Origin: Actinomycetota bacterium
GTDB taxonomy: Bacteria; Actinomycetota; Actinomycetes; Streptosporangiales; Streptosporangiaceae
Direction of reading: 5' to 3'
DNA length: 33,443 nucleotides
Assembly (NCBI GenBank): GCA_027326205.1
Contig: DAHWEX010000434.1
Location: forward strand, 1-33,443
The notes beneath the pieces were generated by a model. The model did no database searches. It saw only the letters and a list, made by a program, of their open reading frames with translations, and was not told the DNA's origin. Shown piece by piece: positions 1 to 8,807 of this stretch; the first letter of the stretch is position 1, and each line of letters starts with the position of its first letter. Made by a program: the position numbers and the translations under genes.

Positions 1-2
1 AC

Positions 3-830
3 TGGCCCAAGCCGGAGATCCTCTGCGCGCTCACCAGGTTCGAGGTCCTGGCCGGCATGCGGGCGGCGGCAGACGCCGCCGCGCTGCTGCGCGCCCTTGG
101 CGTCGCGGAACTGGCCGCGCTCGCCGCGGACCTGGCGGACAGCGCGAACACGGCGCTGACGGCCAGCGGGGCACTGCGCCGCGCGCTCGGCGCCATCCTG
201 ACCTGGCCCGCGACGAGCCGCGGCGCCCTTGTCGCCGGCGTTGTGTCCGGCTGCGAGCGGGTCGCGGCGGGCGGCGGGGAGTACGCGGCCGCCTGCGCGG
301 CGGTCGCCGGGCTCAACGCCGACCACCCGGGTGATCTCGGCATCGTGGCGGCACTGCTGCTGCGATACGCCGTCCTCCAGCCGGGCGAAGCGGTCTTCCT
401 GCCCGCGGGCGGGCCGCACGCCTACCTGCGTGGCACCGGCGTCGAACTGCTCGCCAACTCCGACAACGTGGTGCGGGCCGGGCTCACCCCCAAGCACATC
501 GACGTACCCGAACTGCTGCGGCTCACCGACCCGGCGGCCGCCGTGCCGGTGATCGAGCCGCGGCCGGCCGGCGGCGCGATATCCGGGTATGACTCGCCGG
601 CGCCGGAGTTCCGCCTGTACCGGGCCGAACTCGGGCCCGGCGAGGTGACACTGCCCGGCAGCGATAGCGCGCGGGTGGTGCTGTGCGCCGCGGGGACCGG
701 GTCGCTGCGCGGCAACGCGGGCACGCTCAAGATCGCGAAGGGCGAATCCTGCTACCTGTCCGCGGCGGACGGGACGGTGACCGCCGCGGGGCCCGCGGCG
801 TTGTTCATCGCGGGACCCGGAGATTGCTGA
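3..830 (+). CDS. manA: Mannose-6-phosphate isomerase, class I (5'-truncated by window edge)
   Basis: Frame is open from base 3 (WPKPEILCALTRFEVLAGM...); motifs NADHPGDLGIVAALLLRYAVLQPGEAVFLPAGGPHAYLRGTGVELLANSDNVVRAGLTPKHIDVPELL are typical of type I PMI. Confidence 0.93.
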   Translation, partial: WPKPEILCALTRFEVLAGMRAAADAAALLRALGVAELAALAADLADSANTALTASGALRRALGAILTWPATSRGALVAGVVSGCERVAAGGGEYAAACAAVAGLNADHPGDLGIVAALLLRYAVLQPGEAVFLPAGGPHAYLRGTGVELLANSDNVVRAGLTPKHIDVPELLRLTDPAAAVPVIEPRPAGGAISGYDSPAPEFRLYRAELGPGEVTLPGSDSARVVLCAAGTGSLRGNAGTLKIAKGESCYLSAADGTVTAAGPAALFIAGPGDC

Positions 831-914
831 ATCGCCGGCGGTCTGGGCCATCTTGCGGGAGCCGGCCGCGGAACGGCGCGGCGCCGAACCCGACAGCCGG
901 CGACCCGAGCCCGG

Positions 915-1556
915 CTAGAGCGTCAGCGACTGGCCGACGGGGAGTTGGGTCAGCGGCAGCCCGGTCAGGCCCTGTTCGCCGAGTATGCTGCCGGCCAGGT
1001 GCAGGCCGATGTCGCTGAGCAGCGCCTCGTGAATCTGGATGACCTGCTGCGGCCGGACCGTGCGCACGTAGTCGGCGGCCTCACCCAGCTTCATCCACGG
1101 GCCGCTCGTCGCCAGCAGCAGGACCGACACCGGGACGTCGGGCACGAAGTACGCGTCGCCCGGGTGGTAGAGGCTGCCGTCGACCAGGTAGCCGACGTTG
1201 GCGATCACCGGGATGTCCGGGTGGATCACCGCGTGCTCGCTGCCGTGCACCGTCACGGAGAAGGACCCCAGGGTCAGCACGTCGCCGGCGGCGACCCCGG
1301 TGACCTGGTCCCGGTGCTGGGTGATCGCGTCGGCCATGGCGGCCGGCGCGTACACCCGCAGGTCGGGCCGCGCCGCGAGCGCCCCGTGGATCGCGTCGGC
1401 GTTCACGTGGTCGAAGTGCTCGTGGGTGAGCAGGATCGCGTCAGCGCCCTCGATGATCTCCGCCGCCCCCGAGGAGAACGACCCGGGGTCGATGACGATC
1501 TTCGCGCCGTCCTTCTCCAGGACAACGCAGGCGTGCTCGTGCTTTGTCAGCTTCAT
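915..1556 (-). CDS. MBL-fold metal-dependent hydrolase (UlaG-like)
   Basis: MKLTKHEHACVVLEKDGAKIVIDPGSFS...ILLTHEHFDHVNADAI; HxHxDH motif. The ORF track start at 1571 is 5 codons upstream; MKLTKHEH is the more family-like start. Confidence 0.88.
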   Translation of the reverse strand: MKLTKHEHACVVLEKDGAKIVIDPGSFSSGAAEIIEGADAILLTHEHFDHVNADAIHGALAARPDLRVYAPAAMADAITQHRDQVTGVAAGDVLTLGSFSVTVHGSEHAVIHPDIPVIANVGYLVDGSLYHPGDAYFVPDVPVSVLLLATSGPWMKLGEAADYVRTVRPQQVIQIHEALLSDIGLHLAGSILGEQGLTGLPLTQLPVGQSLTL

Positions 1557-1758
1557 GGCCCTGCCTCTCACTTGTCAGCTTCCGGCGCGGCCTTGCCGCG
1601 GCGCCAGGCCGACACGTTACCCTTCGCGGCGGCCGGAAGCCGGTACCGGGTTCCCGCGCAGATGAGCGGGCCGGCCATTCGTTCACATCGTGTTCAGGTA
1701 ATAACTAAAACGCGTTAGCAACGGCACGTTCGGTCGGAACAAGCTCTAACATTTCCGT

Positions 1759-2748
1759 GTGGCAACGGACTACGGCGGCACGCGCGGCGGTCAGCCGCGG
1801 CATGGTGCCCGGCCGCCGTACCCCGGCCCTGGTCAGCCGCCGCCTGGTCAGCAGCCCTACGGCCAGCCGCACCCGTACGGCCGGCCGCCGTACCCCGGTC
1901 GGCCGCCCTACGGCCAGCAGCCCTACGGCCAGCAGCCCTACGGCGGTCCGCCCTTCTCCGGGCCGCCCCGGGAGCCCGGGCCGGATTCCGCCGCGCTCGC
2001 GCGGCGACGGCGCACCAGGTCGGTCGCGTGGGTGCTGCTGTGGACGGCCGGGATCGCCGCCCTCGTGGCGGCGTTCGGGATCTGGAAGGAGAAGGGGCCG
2101 AGGACCTTCACGGCGGCACAGCAGCAGCAGATCACCGACTGGGAGTACGGCCAGCGCTGGCGCGAGCTTCCGGCCGGGACCATCTTCCCGGCCGCGGCGA
2201 GCTATGCCCCGCCCGAGGCGCTCGACGACGACCCGTCGCTGACGCTCGCCGCGCAGCGGATCGGCATCGCCGGGCAGACCAGCTGCGCGTCGGCCACCGA
2301 CCCGACGGCGGCCGCCATGCTCGACGGCGCCGGCTGCTCGGCCATGCTGCGGGCCACGTACGTCGACGAGACCGACAGCTTCGTGGTGACCGTCGGTGCC
2401 GCCGTGCTGCCGACCGCGGCCAAGGCGCAGACCGCGGCCAGGGCCGTCGACGGTGCGGGCGCGCGGGCGGGCCTCGGCCCCACCGTGCGGACCGCGCGGT
2501 TCCCCGGCACGCCCGCCGGGGAGTTCACCGACAGGCAGCGGCAGCTTTCCGGCGCGGCCGCGCGCGGCACGTACGTCGTTCTCTACACGGTGGGGTACGC
2601 CGACGGCCGCCCCAAGGAAAACGTCCGCCAGGATGCCTACACCACCGCGGAGATGACCAGCATGGGCACGGGCCTGGCCAACGACGTGCTGTCCGCCCTC
2701 GCCGCGCCGGTGCCGCCGCCGCACTGCCCGGGCGTGCCTGGATGCTAA
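1759..2748 (+). CDS. Hypothetical membrane protein: Pro/Tyr/Gly-rich cytosolic N-terminus, one TM helix, extracytoplasmic Cys-containing domain
   Basis: GTG start at 1759; N-terminal PPYPGRPPYGQQPYGQQPYGGPP, TM SVAWVLLWTAGIAALVAAFGIWK; 3' end overlaps the next ORF. Confidence 0.85.
   Translation: MATDYGGTRGGQPRHGARPPYPGPGQPPPGQQPYGQPHPYGRPPYPGRPPYGQQPYGQQPYGGPPFSGPPREPGPDSAALARRRRTRSVAWVLLWTAGIAALVAAFGIWKEKGPRTFTAAQQQQITDWEYGQRWRELPAGTIFPAAASYAPPEALDDDPSLTLAAQRIGIAGQTSCASATDPTAAAMLDGAGCSAMLRATYVDETDSFVVTVGAAVLPTAAKAQTAARAVDGAGARAGLGPTVRTARFPGTPAGEFTDRQRQLSGAAARGTYVVLYTVGYADGRPKENVRQDAYTTAEMTSMGTGLANDVLSALAAPVPPPHCPGVPGC
1906..1944 (+). repeat. 15-bp in-frame tandem repeat (CCCTACGGCCAGCAG x2.6) encoding PYGQQ
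   Basis: Perfect copies at 1906-1920 and 1921-1935, partial at 1936-1944. Confidence 0.9.
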
Positions 2749-3989
2749 CGCCGCCGGAGAAGCCGAAGGCACTCGGCCGGGTGCTGGCTGGAGCGGGCCT
2801 GGCGCTGGTGCTCGCCGTGCTGCCGGCGCTGCCCGCGGCCGCGGCGGTCGCCGCGCCGGGCGACGCCACCAGGCAGTCGCAGCAGTGGGTCTTCGACATG
2901 ATGGACGTCGGTGCCGCGTGGCAGGTCACCGAGGGGGCCGGCGTCACCGTCGCGGTGATCGACAGCGGCGTCTACCCCGACATATCCGACTTGTCGGGCG
3001 GCACGGTCATCCAGGGGCCGAACCTCACCGGCCTGGCCACCAGCGAGGCCAACCCCAACTGGGGGCAGCACGGCACGTGGATGGCGTCGATCATCGCCGG
3101 GCACGGCCACAACGGCGGCTACGACGGGATCATGGGGATCGCGCCGCAGGCCAAGATCCTCTCCATCCGCGTGATACCGGACAAGGGCGACCCCGGTTAC
3201 CGGAAGTACAACCAGGAGCCCGAGGAGACCATCCAGGACGAGCTGGCCACCGGCATCCGGACGGCCGTCAAGGACGGCGCCCAGGTGATCAGCATGTCGA
3301 TCGGGTACTCCGCGCCGAGCGGCGTGGTGCGGGCCGCCATCGACTACGCACACTCCCGCGGCGCCGTCCTCGTGGCGTCGTCCGGTAACTCCGGCAACAA
3401 CGACACCCAGCACGGCGCCGGCAACCCGGACATCGCCCCGGTCTCGTTCCCCGCCGAGTACCCGGGCGTCCTCAGCGTGGGCGCGGTGACCAGCCAGGGG
3501 GTGCCGGCCACGTTCTCAAGCGGCAACCTTTCCGTCCGGATCGCCGCACCGGGCAAGGGCATCCCGGCGGAGGGCAGGGACGGCCTGTACTACACGGTCG
3601 ACGGCACGAGCCCCGCGTGCGCGCTCGTGGCGGGCGTCGCCGCCCTGCTCAAGGCCAGGTACCCGGGGATCTCCCCGGCGCAGGTCACCGAGGCGCTGAC
3701 GGCCACCGCCCAGCAGACTCCGTCCGGTTCCTACAGCGTGCTCACCGGGTTCGGCATCGTCGACGCGGACGCGGCGCTGCTCAAGGCGGGGCAGTTGCTG
3801 CAGGCGAAGGCCCAGGGGTCGCTGATTGCGGCCACCACGCACTTCGGCGACGGGTCGTCGGCCGTCCCGCCCGCGCCCGTCACGCCGCGCGGCGGCGGCT
3901 GGCTCGACGTGTTCATCGCCCTGCTGGCCGCGGCCGCCGCCGCGGCGACCTTCGGCGGCTACCGGCTATACAAGACGCGCCGGTCATGA
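2742..3989 (+). CDS. S8 subtilisin-family serine protease, mycosin (MycP)-like, with signal peptide and C-terminal TM anchor
   Basis: ATG at 2742 inside the 3' end of the upstream ORF. Catalytic motifs VAVIDSGV (Asp), GQHGTWMASIIAGHG (His), DGTSPACALVAGVAALL (Ser); C-terminal WLDVFIALLAAAAAAATFGGYRLYKTRRS. Confidence 0.9.
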   Translation: MLTPPEKPKALGRVLAGAGLALVLAVLPALPAAAAVAAPGDATRQSQQWVFDMMDVGAAWQVTEGAGVTVAVIDSGVYPDISDLSGGTVIQGPNLTGLATSEANPNWGQHGTWMASIIAGHGHNGGYDGIMGIAPQAKILSIRVIPDKGDPGYRKYNQEPEETIQDELATGIRTAVKDGAQVISMSIGYSAPSGVVRAAIDYAHSRGAVLVASSGNSGNNDTQHGAGNPDIAPVSFPAEYPGVLSVGAVTSQGVPATFSSGNLSVRIAAPGKGIPAEGRDGLYYTVDGTSPACALVAGVAALLKARYPGISPAQVTEALTATAQQTPSGSYSVLTGFGIVDADAALLKAGQLLQAKAQGSLIAATTHFGDGSSAVPPAPVTPRGGGWLDVFIALLAAAAAAATFGGYRLYKTRRS

Positions 3990-4300
3990 GCGAGATCGAC
4001 GACTACTCCGCTCAAGTTCTCGACGTCGTGGACTCGATCCCGGCCGGGCAGGTCATGTCGTACGGCGACATCGCCGAGTACCTGGGCGCCGGCGGCCCCC
4101 GCCAGGTCGGCCGGGTGCTCTCCCGCTACGGCGGCGGCGCCCCCTGGTGGCGGGTGATCCACGCGGACGGGACGCCGGCCGAGGGGCACGAGACCCGGGC
4201 GCTCGAGCACTACCTCGCCGAGGGAACGCCGCTGCGCTCGGCCGCCCCGCCGGTGCGGGTGAACATGCGCCAGGCGCAGTACATCCCCCCGGGGGAATGA
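3986..4300 (+). CDS. Alkyltransferase-like (ATL) protein, MGMT/Ogt DNA-binding domain family
   Basis: MSEIDDYSAQVLDVVDSIPAGQVMSYGDIAEYLG...GGAPWWRVIHADG; the PCHRV active site of MGMT reads PWWRV. ATGA overlap with the preceding protease stop. Confidence 0.9.
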   Translation: MSEIDDYSAQVLDVVDSIPAGQVMSYGDIAEYLGAGGPRQVGRVLSRYGGGAPWWRVIHADGTPAEGHETRALEHYLAEGTPLRSAAPPVRVNMRQAQYIPPGE

Positions 4301-4343
4301 TCCCCCCGGGGACAGCCCCGGGTCGGCGCCTGCGGCGCCGGGT
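4285..4343. repeat. Copy A of a GC-rich hairpin repeat (short form)
   Basis: CCCCCCGGGGGAATGATCCCCCCGGGGACAGCCCCGGGTCGGCGCCTGCGGCGCCGGGT; the last 29 bp (4315-4343) are identical to 25692-25720. Confidence 0.85.
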
Positions 4344-4450
4344 ACGTTTCCAGGTGGTTGCCGTCGCTGGTCCGCTGCCGAAAATGATCCGCGGCTATCC
4401 CCGGCTTGAAACCGCGGAATGTCGGTGGCCCGTGATGAAATCGGAGCCTG

Positions 4451-7400
4451 ATGAACGGTTACCGACTCGTCCGCCGCGCCCGGCCCGGCGCACCCGCCGT
4501 CCGACCGGCCCTCGACGAGGCCCAGCAGCGGGTGGCCGACCACAAGGGCGGCCCGCTTCTCGTGCTGGCCGGCCCGGGCACGGGCAAGACCACGACGATC
4601 GTCGCCGCGGTCGCCGAGCGGGTCGAGCGGCGCGGCATCGACCCGGGGCGCATCCTGGTGCTCACGTTCAGCCGGAAGGCCGCGGGCGAGTTGCGCGACC
4701 GCATCACCGCCCGGCTCGGCCGGACCACCTCCGAGCCGCTCGCCCTCACCTTTCACAGCTACGCCTACGCGCTGGTCCGCCGCGAGTTCGTGCTGGCCGG
4801 CGACCAGCCGCCGCGGCTGCTCTCGGCGCCGGAGCAACTGCTTGAGATCCGGCGGCTGCTGCGCGGCGAGGCCGTCGACGGCGGCTCGAACTGGCCAGTC
4901 GACCGCCGGGCCGCGCTCGCCACCCGGGGGTTCGCCGAGGAACTGCGCGACGTGCTGATGCGGGCGGCGGAGCGCGGCCTCGACGGCAAGGCGCTGCGCC
5001 AGGTCGGCCGCGGGTCCGGGCGCGAGGACTGGGTCGCGGCAGGCGCGTTCCTCGACCGTTACTCGGCCCGCTTCGACCTGGCACCGGTGCCCGCCTACGA
5101 CTACGCGGAGATCGTCAGGATCGCCGCGAGCCTGCTGACCAGGCAGGCCACCAGGCAGCGGGAGCGGGACGCCTACGACGCGGTGTTCGTCGACGAGTAC
5201 CAGGACTGCGACCCGGCGCAGGAGGCCCTGCTGCAGGCGCTGGCCGGCGACGGCCGCGACCTGGTGGCCGTCGGCGACCCGGACCAGTCGATCTACGCCT
5301 TCCGGGGCGCGGACGTCCGCGTGCTCGCCGGCTTCCCGGACCGGTTCCGCGGCCCGGACGGCGCCCCCGCCCCGGTCATCGCGCTGCGCACCTGCCGCCG
5401 CAGCGGCCCGGTGCTGCTGGCCGCGTCGCGGCGGGTCGCCCGCAGGCTGCCCGCCGCCCCGGCCACTTCGGAAGGCGAGCGGGGTGACGCCGCCGCGCAC
5501 CGCCGCCTGGTGCCGGCGAAAGACCTGAAGGCCGGGCAGGTCAGAATCTGCGTCGCCGACACCCAGGCGCAGGAGGCGGCGGTCGTCGCCGACACGCTCC
5601 GCCGGGCGCACCTGGCCGACGGGGTGCCGTGGCAGCGCATGGCGGTGCTGGTCCGCTCGGCCCAGCGGCAAGGGCCGCCGCTGCGCCGGGCGCTGACCGC
5701 CGCCGGGGTCCCGGTGGCCGTCGCCGGGGACGAGCTGCCGCTGGCCGACGAGCCGGCCGTGCGGCCGCTCCTCACGCTGCTGCGCTGCGCGCTCAACCCG
5801 GCCAGGCTCGACGAGGAGACCGCGGCCGAGCTGCTGACCGGCCCGCTCGGCCAGACCGACAGCCTGGGCCTGCGCAGGCTGCGGCGGGCGCTCGGCGGCG
5901 TGCCGCTCGGCGAGGTGCTCACCGACCTGCGGGCACTGCGCCTGGTCAGCGACCGGGTCGCGGCGCCGGCCTGGCGGATCGCCGCCCTGCTGACCACGGC
6001 GGCCGAGCAACTCGACGCGGGCAGCGGCGCGCAGGACGTGCTGTGGGCGGTCTGGCGGGAGTCGGGCCTCGCCGCGCAGTGGGAGGAGCGGGCCTCCCGC
6101 GACGCCGCGGCCGACCACGACCTGGACGCGGTGCTCGCGCTGTTCGAGGCAGCGGCGCGGTTCGCCGACGACCTGCCGCCCGGCAGCCCCCGGCTGTTCC
6201 TTGACAGCCTGGCCGGCCAGGAGATCGCCGGCGACACCCTCGCCGAGCAGGCGGTCCGCGAGGACTGCGTCCGCGTGCTGACCGCCCACCGGGCCAAGGG
6301 CCTCGAATGGGACGTGGTGGTCGTCGCCGGCGTCCAGGAAGAGGTCTGGCCCGACCTGCGGCTGCGCGGGGCCCTGCTCGGCGCCGACGAACTGGCCGAG
6401 GTAACCGGGAACGCGGGCAACTCGGTGGCGAACACGCCGGCCGCCGGCGCCCCGCCGGACGTCGCCGCCGCCGCGCTCACCGCCCGGCTGCTCGCCGAGG
6501 AGCGGCGGCTGTTCTACGTCGCGGTCACCCGGGCGCGGCGGCTGCTCGTGGTGACCGCGTCCGGCGGCGACGAGCGGGACCAGCGGCCCTCGCGGTTCCT
6601 CGCGGAGCTGGCCGGGGACGAGATCGAGGTGGAGCGGGCCAGCGCCGCGACCAGGTGGCTGTCCCTCCCCGCACTGGTCGCTGACCTGCGCCGGACCGTC
6701 ACCGACCCCGGCCAGCCGGACGCGCTGCGAACCGCCGCCGCCCGCCAGCTCGCCCGGCTCGCCGACGCGGGCGTGCGCGGCGCCAGCCCCGGAGACTGGT
6801 ACGCGCTCACCGGCCTGTCCGATGCCGAGCCGATCGTCGGCGACGGCGAGCGGGTCCGGCTGTCGCCGTCGCACGTGGAGACGTTCACCCGCTGCGGACT
6901 GCGCTGGCTGCTCGAGTCCGCCGTCGGCGCCGGGCACCCCGACGTGCTACGGCACCTCGGCACGGTCATCCACGCCGCGGCCCAGCTCATCGCCGAGGGC
7001 GCCGACGAGCAGCAGGTGGCGGGCCGGATCGACGACATCTGGCACCACCTGGACTTCGGCAGCGTCTGGTACGGGAACCGGCAGCGGGAACTCGCGGAGC
7101 GGATGGTCCGCAAGTTCCTCGACTGGCACACCGCCAACCCCAGGGAGCTGCTGGCGACCGAGGAGGCGCTCAAGGTCAGCATCGGCCGCGTGGAGATCAC
7201 CGGCCGGGTCGACCGGCTGGAGGAGGACGGCCAGGGCCGGGGCGTCGTCGTGGACCTGAAGACCGGCGCGTCCTCGCCGCACGACGCGGACCTCGACCGG
7301 CACCCGCAGCTCGGCGTCTACCAGCTCGCGGTCCTGCTCGGGGCGTTCGAGCGGTTCGGCGTCACCGAGCCGGGCGGCGCCGACCTCGTCCAGGTGGGCA

Positions 7401-7609
7401 AGGCCGGCTACACCCTGAAGGCGAAGGTGCAGCGCCAGGGCGCCCTGCCCGACGACCCGGACCCCGGCTGGGCGCGCAAGCTCGTCGACACCGTGGCCGA
7501 GGGCATGGCGGGCCCGGTGTACCAGGCCAGGGTGAACCCCGGCTGCCGCACCTGCCCGGTCGCGTCCTGCTGCCCGGTCAACCCGGGCGGGGAGCAGGTA
7601 ACGCCGTAG
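4451..7609 (+). CDS. adnA: UvrD/PcrA-type SF1 helicase fused to RecB-type nuclease with Fe-S cysteines, AdnA-like
   Basis: Walker A LAGPGTGKTTTIVAA, VLTFSRKAAGELRDRI, FVDEYQDCDPAQ, VGDPDQSIYAFRGAD; nuclease VVVDLKTGASS; cysteines FTRCGLRW and CRTCPVASCC. Paired with an AdnB-like gene downstream. Confidence 0.9.
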   Translation: MNGYRLVRRARPGAPAVRPALDEAQQRVADHKGGPLLVLAGPGTGKTTTIVAAVAERVERRGIDPGRILVLTFSRKAAGELRDRITARLGRTTSEPLALTFHSYAYALVRREFVLAGDQPPRLLSAPEQLLEIRRLLRGEAVDGGSNWPVDRRAALATRGFAEELRDVLMRAAERGLDGKALRQVGRGSGREDWVAAGAFLDRYSARFDLAPVPAYDYAEIVRIAASLLTRQATRQRERDAYDAVFVDEYQDCDPAQEALLQALAGDGRDLVAVGDPDQSIYAFRGADVRVLAGFPDRFRGPDGAPAPVIALRTCRRSGPVLLAASRRVARRLPAAPATSEGERGDAAAHRRLVPAKDLKAGQVRICVADTQAQEAAVVADTLRRAHLADGVPWQRMAVLVRSAQRQGPPLRRALTAAGVPVAVAGDELPLADEPAVRPLLTLLRCALNPARLDEETAAELLTGPLGQTDSLGLRRLRRALGGVPLGEVLTDLRALRLVSDRVAAPAWRIAALLTTAAEQLDAGSGAQDVLWAVWRESGLAAQWEERASRDAAADHDLDAVLALFEAAARFADDLPPGSPRLFLDSLAGQEIAGDTLAEQAVREDCVRVLTAHRAKGLEWDVVVVAGVQEEVWPDLRLRGALLGADELAEVTGNAGNSVANTPAAGAPPDVAAAALTARLLAEERRLFYVAVTRARRLLVVTASGGDERDQRPSRFLAELAGDEIEVERASAATRWLSLPALVADLRRTVTDPGQPDALRTAAARQLARLADAGVRGASPGDWYALTGLSDAEPIVGDGERVRLSPSHVETFTRCGLRWLLESAVGAGHPDVLRHLGTVIHAAAQLIAEGADEQQVAGRIDDIWHHLDFGSVWYGNRQRELAERMVRKFLDWHTANPRELLATEEALKVSIGRVEITGRVDRLEEDGQGRGVVVDLKTGASSPHDADLDRHPQLGVYQLAVLLGAFERFGVTEPGGADLVQVGKAGYTLKAKVQRQGALPDDPDPGWARKLVDTVAEGMAGPVYQARVNPGCRTCPVASCCPVNPGGEQVTP

Positions 7610-7653
7610 CAGGCCCACAGGCGTGATACATAACGCCTTTATAAGATCTTCAC

Positions 7654-7678
7654 CCTGCCGGTACATTAGACCGGCAGG
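7654..7678 (+). promoter_or_regulatory. Perfect 9-bp inverted repeat (7-nt loop) overlapping the Shine-Dalgarno of the downstream MBL gene
   Basis: CCTGCCGGT (7654-7662) acattag ACCGGCAGG (7670-7678); SD AGGAGG is 7676-7681; GTG start at 7691. Confidence 0.75.
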
Positions 7679-7690
7679 AGGTAGCCATCC

Positions 7691-8770
7691 GTGGATGACG
7701 TGATAAGCCAGGCGCCGGCCGAGAAGGCGAACGACGACCGGCACGCCTGGGCCGAGCCGGGGGTGCAGGACCTCGGCAGCGGGCTGTACCGGATACCGCT
7801 GCCGCTGCCAGGAGACGCGCTGACCGCCGTCAACGTCTACGCCATGGTCAGCGACAACGGCGTGGACCTGATCGACGCTGGCATGGCCCTCGTGCAGGCC
7901 CGCGAGCGGCTGACCGAGGCCCTGGGCCAGCTCGGCTGCGGCCTGCCGGACATCAGGAACTTCTTCATCACCCATATCCACCAGGACCACTACACCCTGG
8001 CGGTCGAACTCCGGACCACGCTGCGCGGCCAGATCTCGCTCGGCGACGCCGAGCGCGCCAACATGGACGCGATCAGGGACGTCGCGGCCGGGCGGGCCGA
8101 GATCGGGTTCATCGACATGCTCGGTCGGATGTGGGCCGCCGTCCTGGCCGAGCAGGTCCGCGGCACGATGACCTCGCGGCTCGCCGACCCCCAGCCGAAG
8201 CTCCAGTGGTCCGACCCCGACCGCTGGCTGCCCGACGGCGCGGTGCTCGACCTGCCCGGCCGGACGCTGCGCGCCATCCACACGCCGGGCCACACCACCG
8301 GCCACGTCGTGTTCCACGACGCGGCGGCGGGCCTGCTCTTCGCCGGCGATCACGTGCTGCCGCACATCACCCCGTCGATCGGCTTCCAGCCGGTCATCAC
8401 CCGCACGGCGCTCATCCAGTACCTGAGCTCGCTGCGGCTGATGCTCACCCTGCCCGACACCCGGCTGCTGCCCGCGCACGGCCCGGTGCGGCCATCCACC
8501 CACGCCCGCGTCCACCAGCTCCTCGAACACCACGAGATCCGCCTGGCGCAGACCCTGGACGCCGCGGCCGACGGCCCCGTCACCGCCTTCGCGGCTGCCG
8601 GGGCGCTGCCATGGACCCGCAGGCAGCGCAAGCTCGCCGAGCTTGACGTCATGAACCAGCTCCTCGCCACCGGCGAGACCGCGGCCCACCTCGAGGTCCT
8701 GGTCGCCCGCGGCCAGCTGGTCCGTTCCCGGACACCCGAGGGCGTTGACCTGTACCGCCTCCCCGGCTAG
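7691..8770 (+). CDS. MBL-fold metallo-hydrolase with C-terminal winged-helix-like region (LACTB2-like architecture)
   Basis: FFITHIHQDHYTLAVELR (HxHxDH), AIHTPGHTTGHVVFHD, LFAGDHVLP; C-terminal AHLEVLVARGQLVRSRTPEGVDLYRL. SD AGGAGG 9 nt upstream of GTG. Confidence 0.92.
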   Translation: MDDVISQAPAEKANDDRHAWAEPGVQDLGSGLYRIPLPLPGDALTAVNVYAMVSDNGVDLIDAGMALVQARERLTEALGQLGCGLPDIRNFFITHIHQDHYTLAVELRTTLRGQISLGDAERANMDAIRDVAAGRAEIGFIDMLGRMWAAVLAEQVRGTMTSRLADPQPKLQWSDPDRWLPDGAVLDLPGRTLRAIHTPGHTTGHVVFHDAAAGLLFAGDHVLPHITPSIGFQPVITRTALIQYLSSLRLMLTLPDTRLLPAHGPVRPSTHARVHQLLEHHEIRLAQTLDAAADGPVTAFAAAGALPWTRRQRKLAELDVMNQLLATGETAAHLEVLVARGQLVRSRTPEGVDLYRLPG

Positions 8771-8807
8771 CCCGCCGATTGTCGGTGCCGTCTGGTGGAA
8801 TGGGAGA

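Noticed and set aside
2028-2741. N-terminal extension of the S8 protease ORF (track start 2028)
   Set aside because: The extension is the out-of-frame shadow of the upstream gene; the signal peptide begins at the ATG at 2742.
3959-6937. 992-aa minus-strand ORF
   Set aside because: Antisense shadow of the ATL and AdnA genes; Arg/Gly/Pro/Gln-rich translation without recognisable motifs, typical of high-GC codon-position artefacts.
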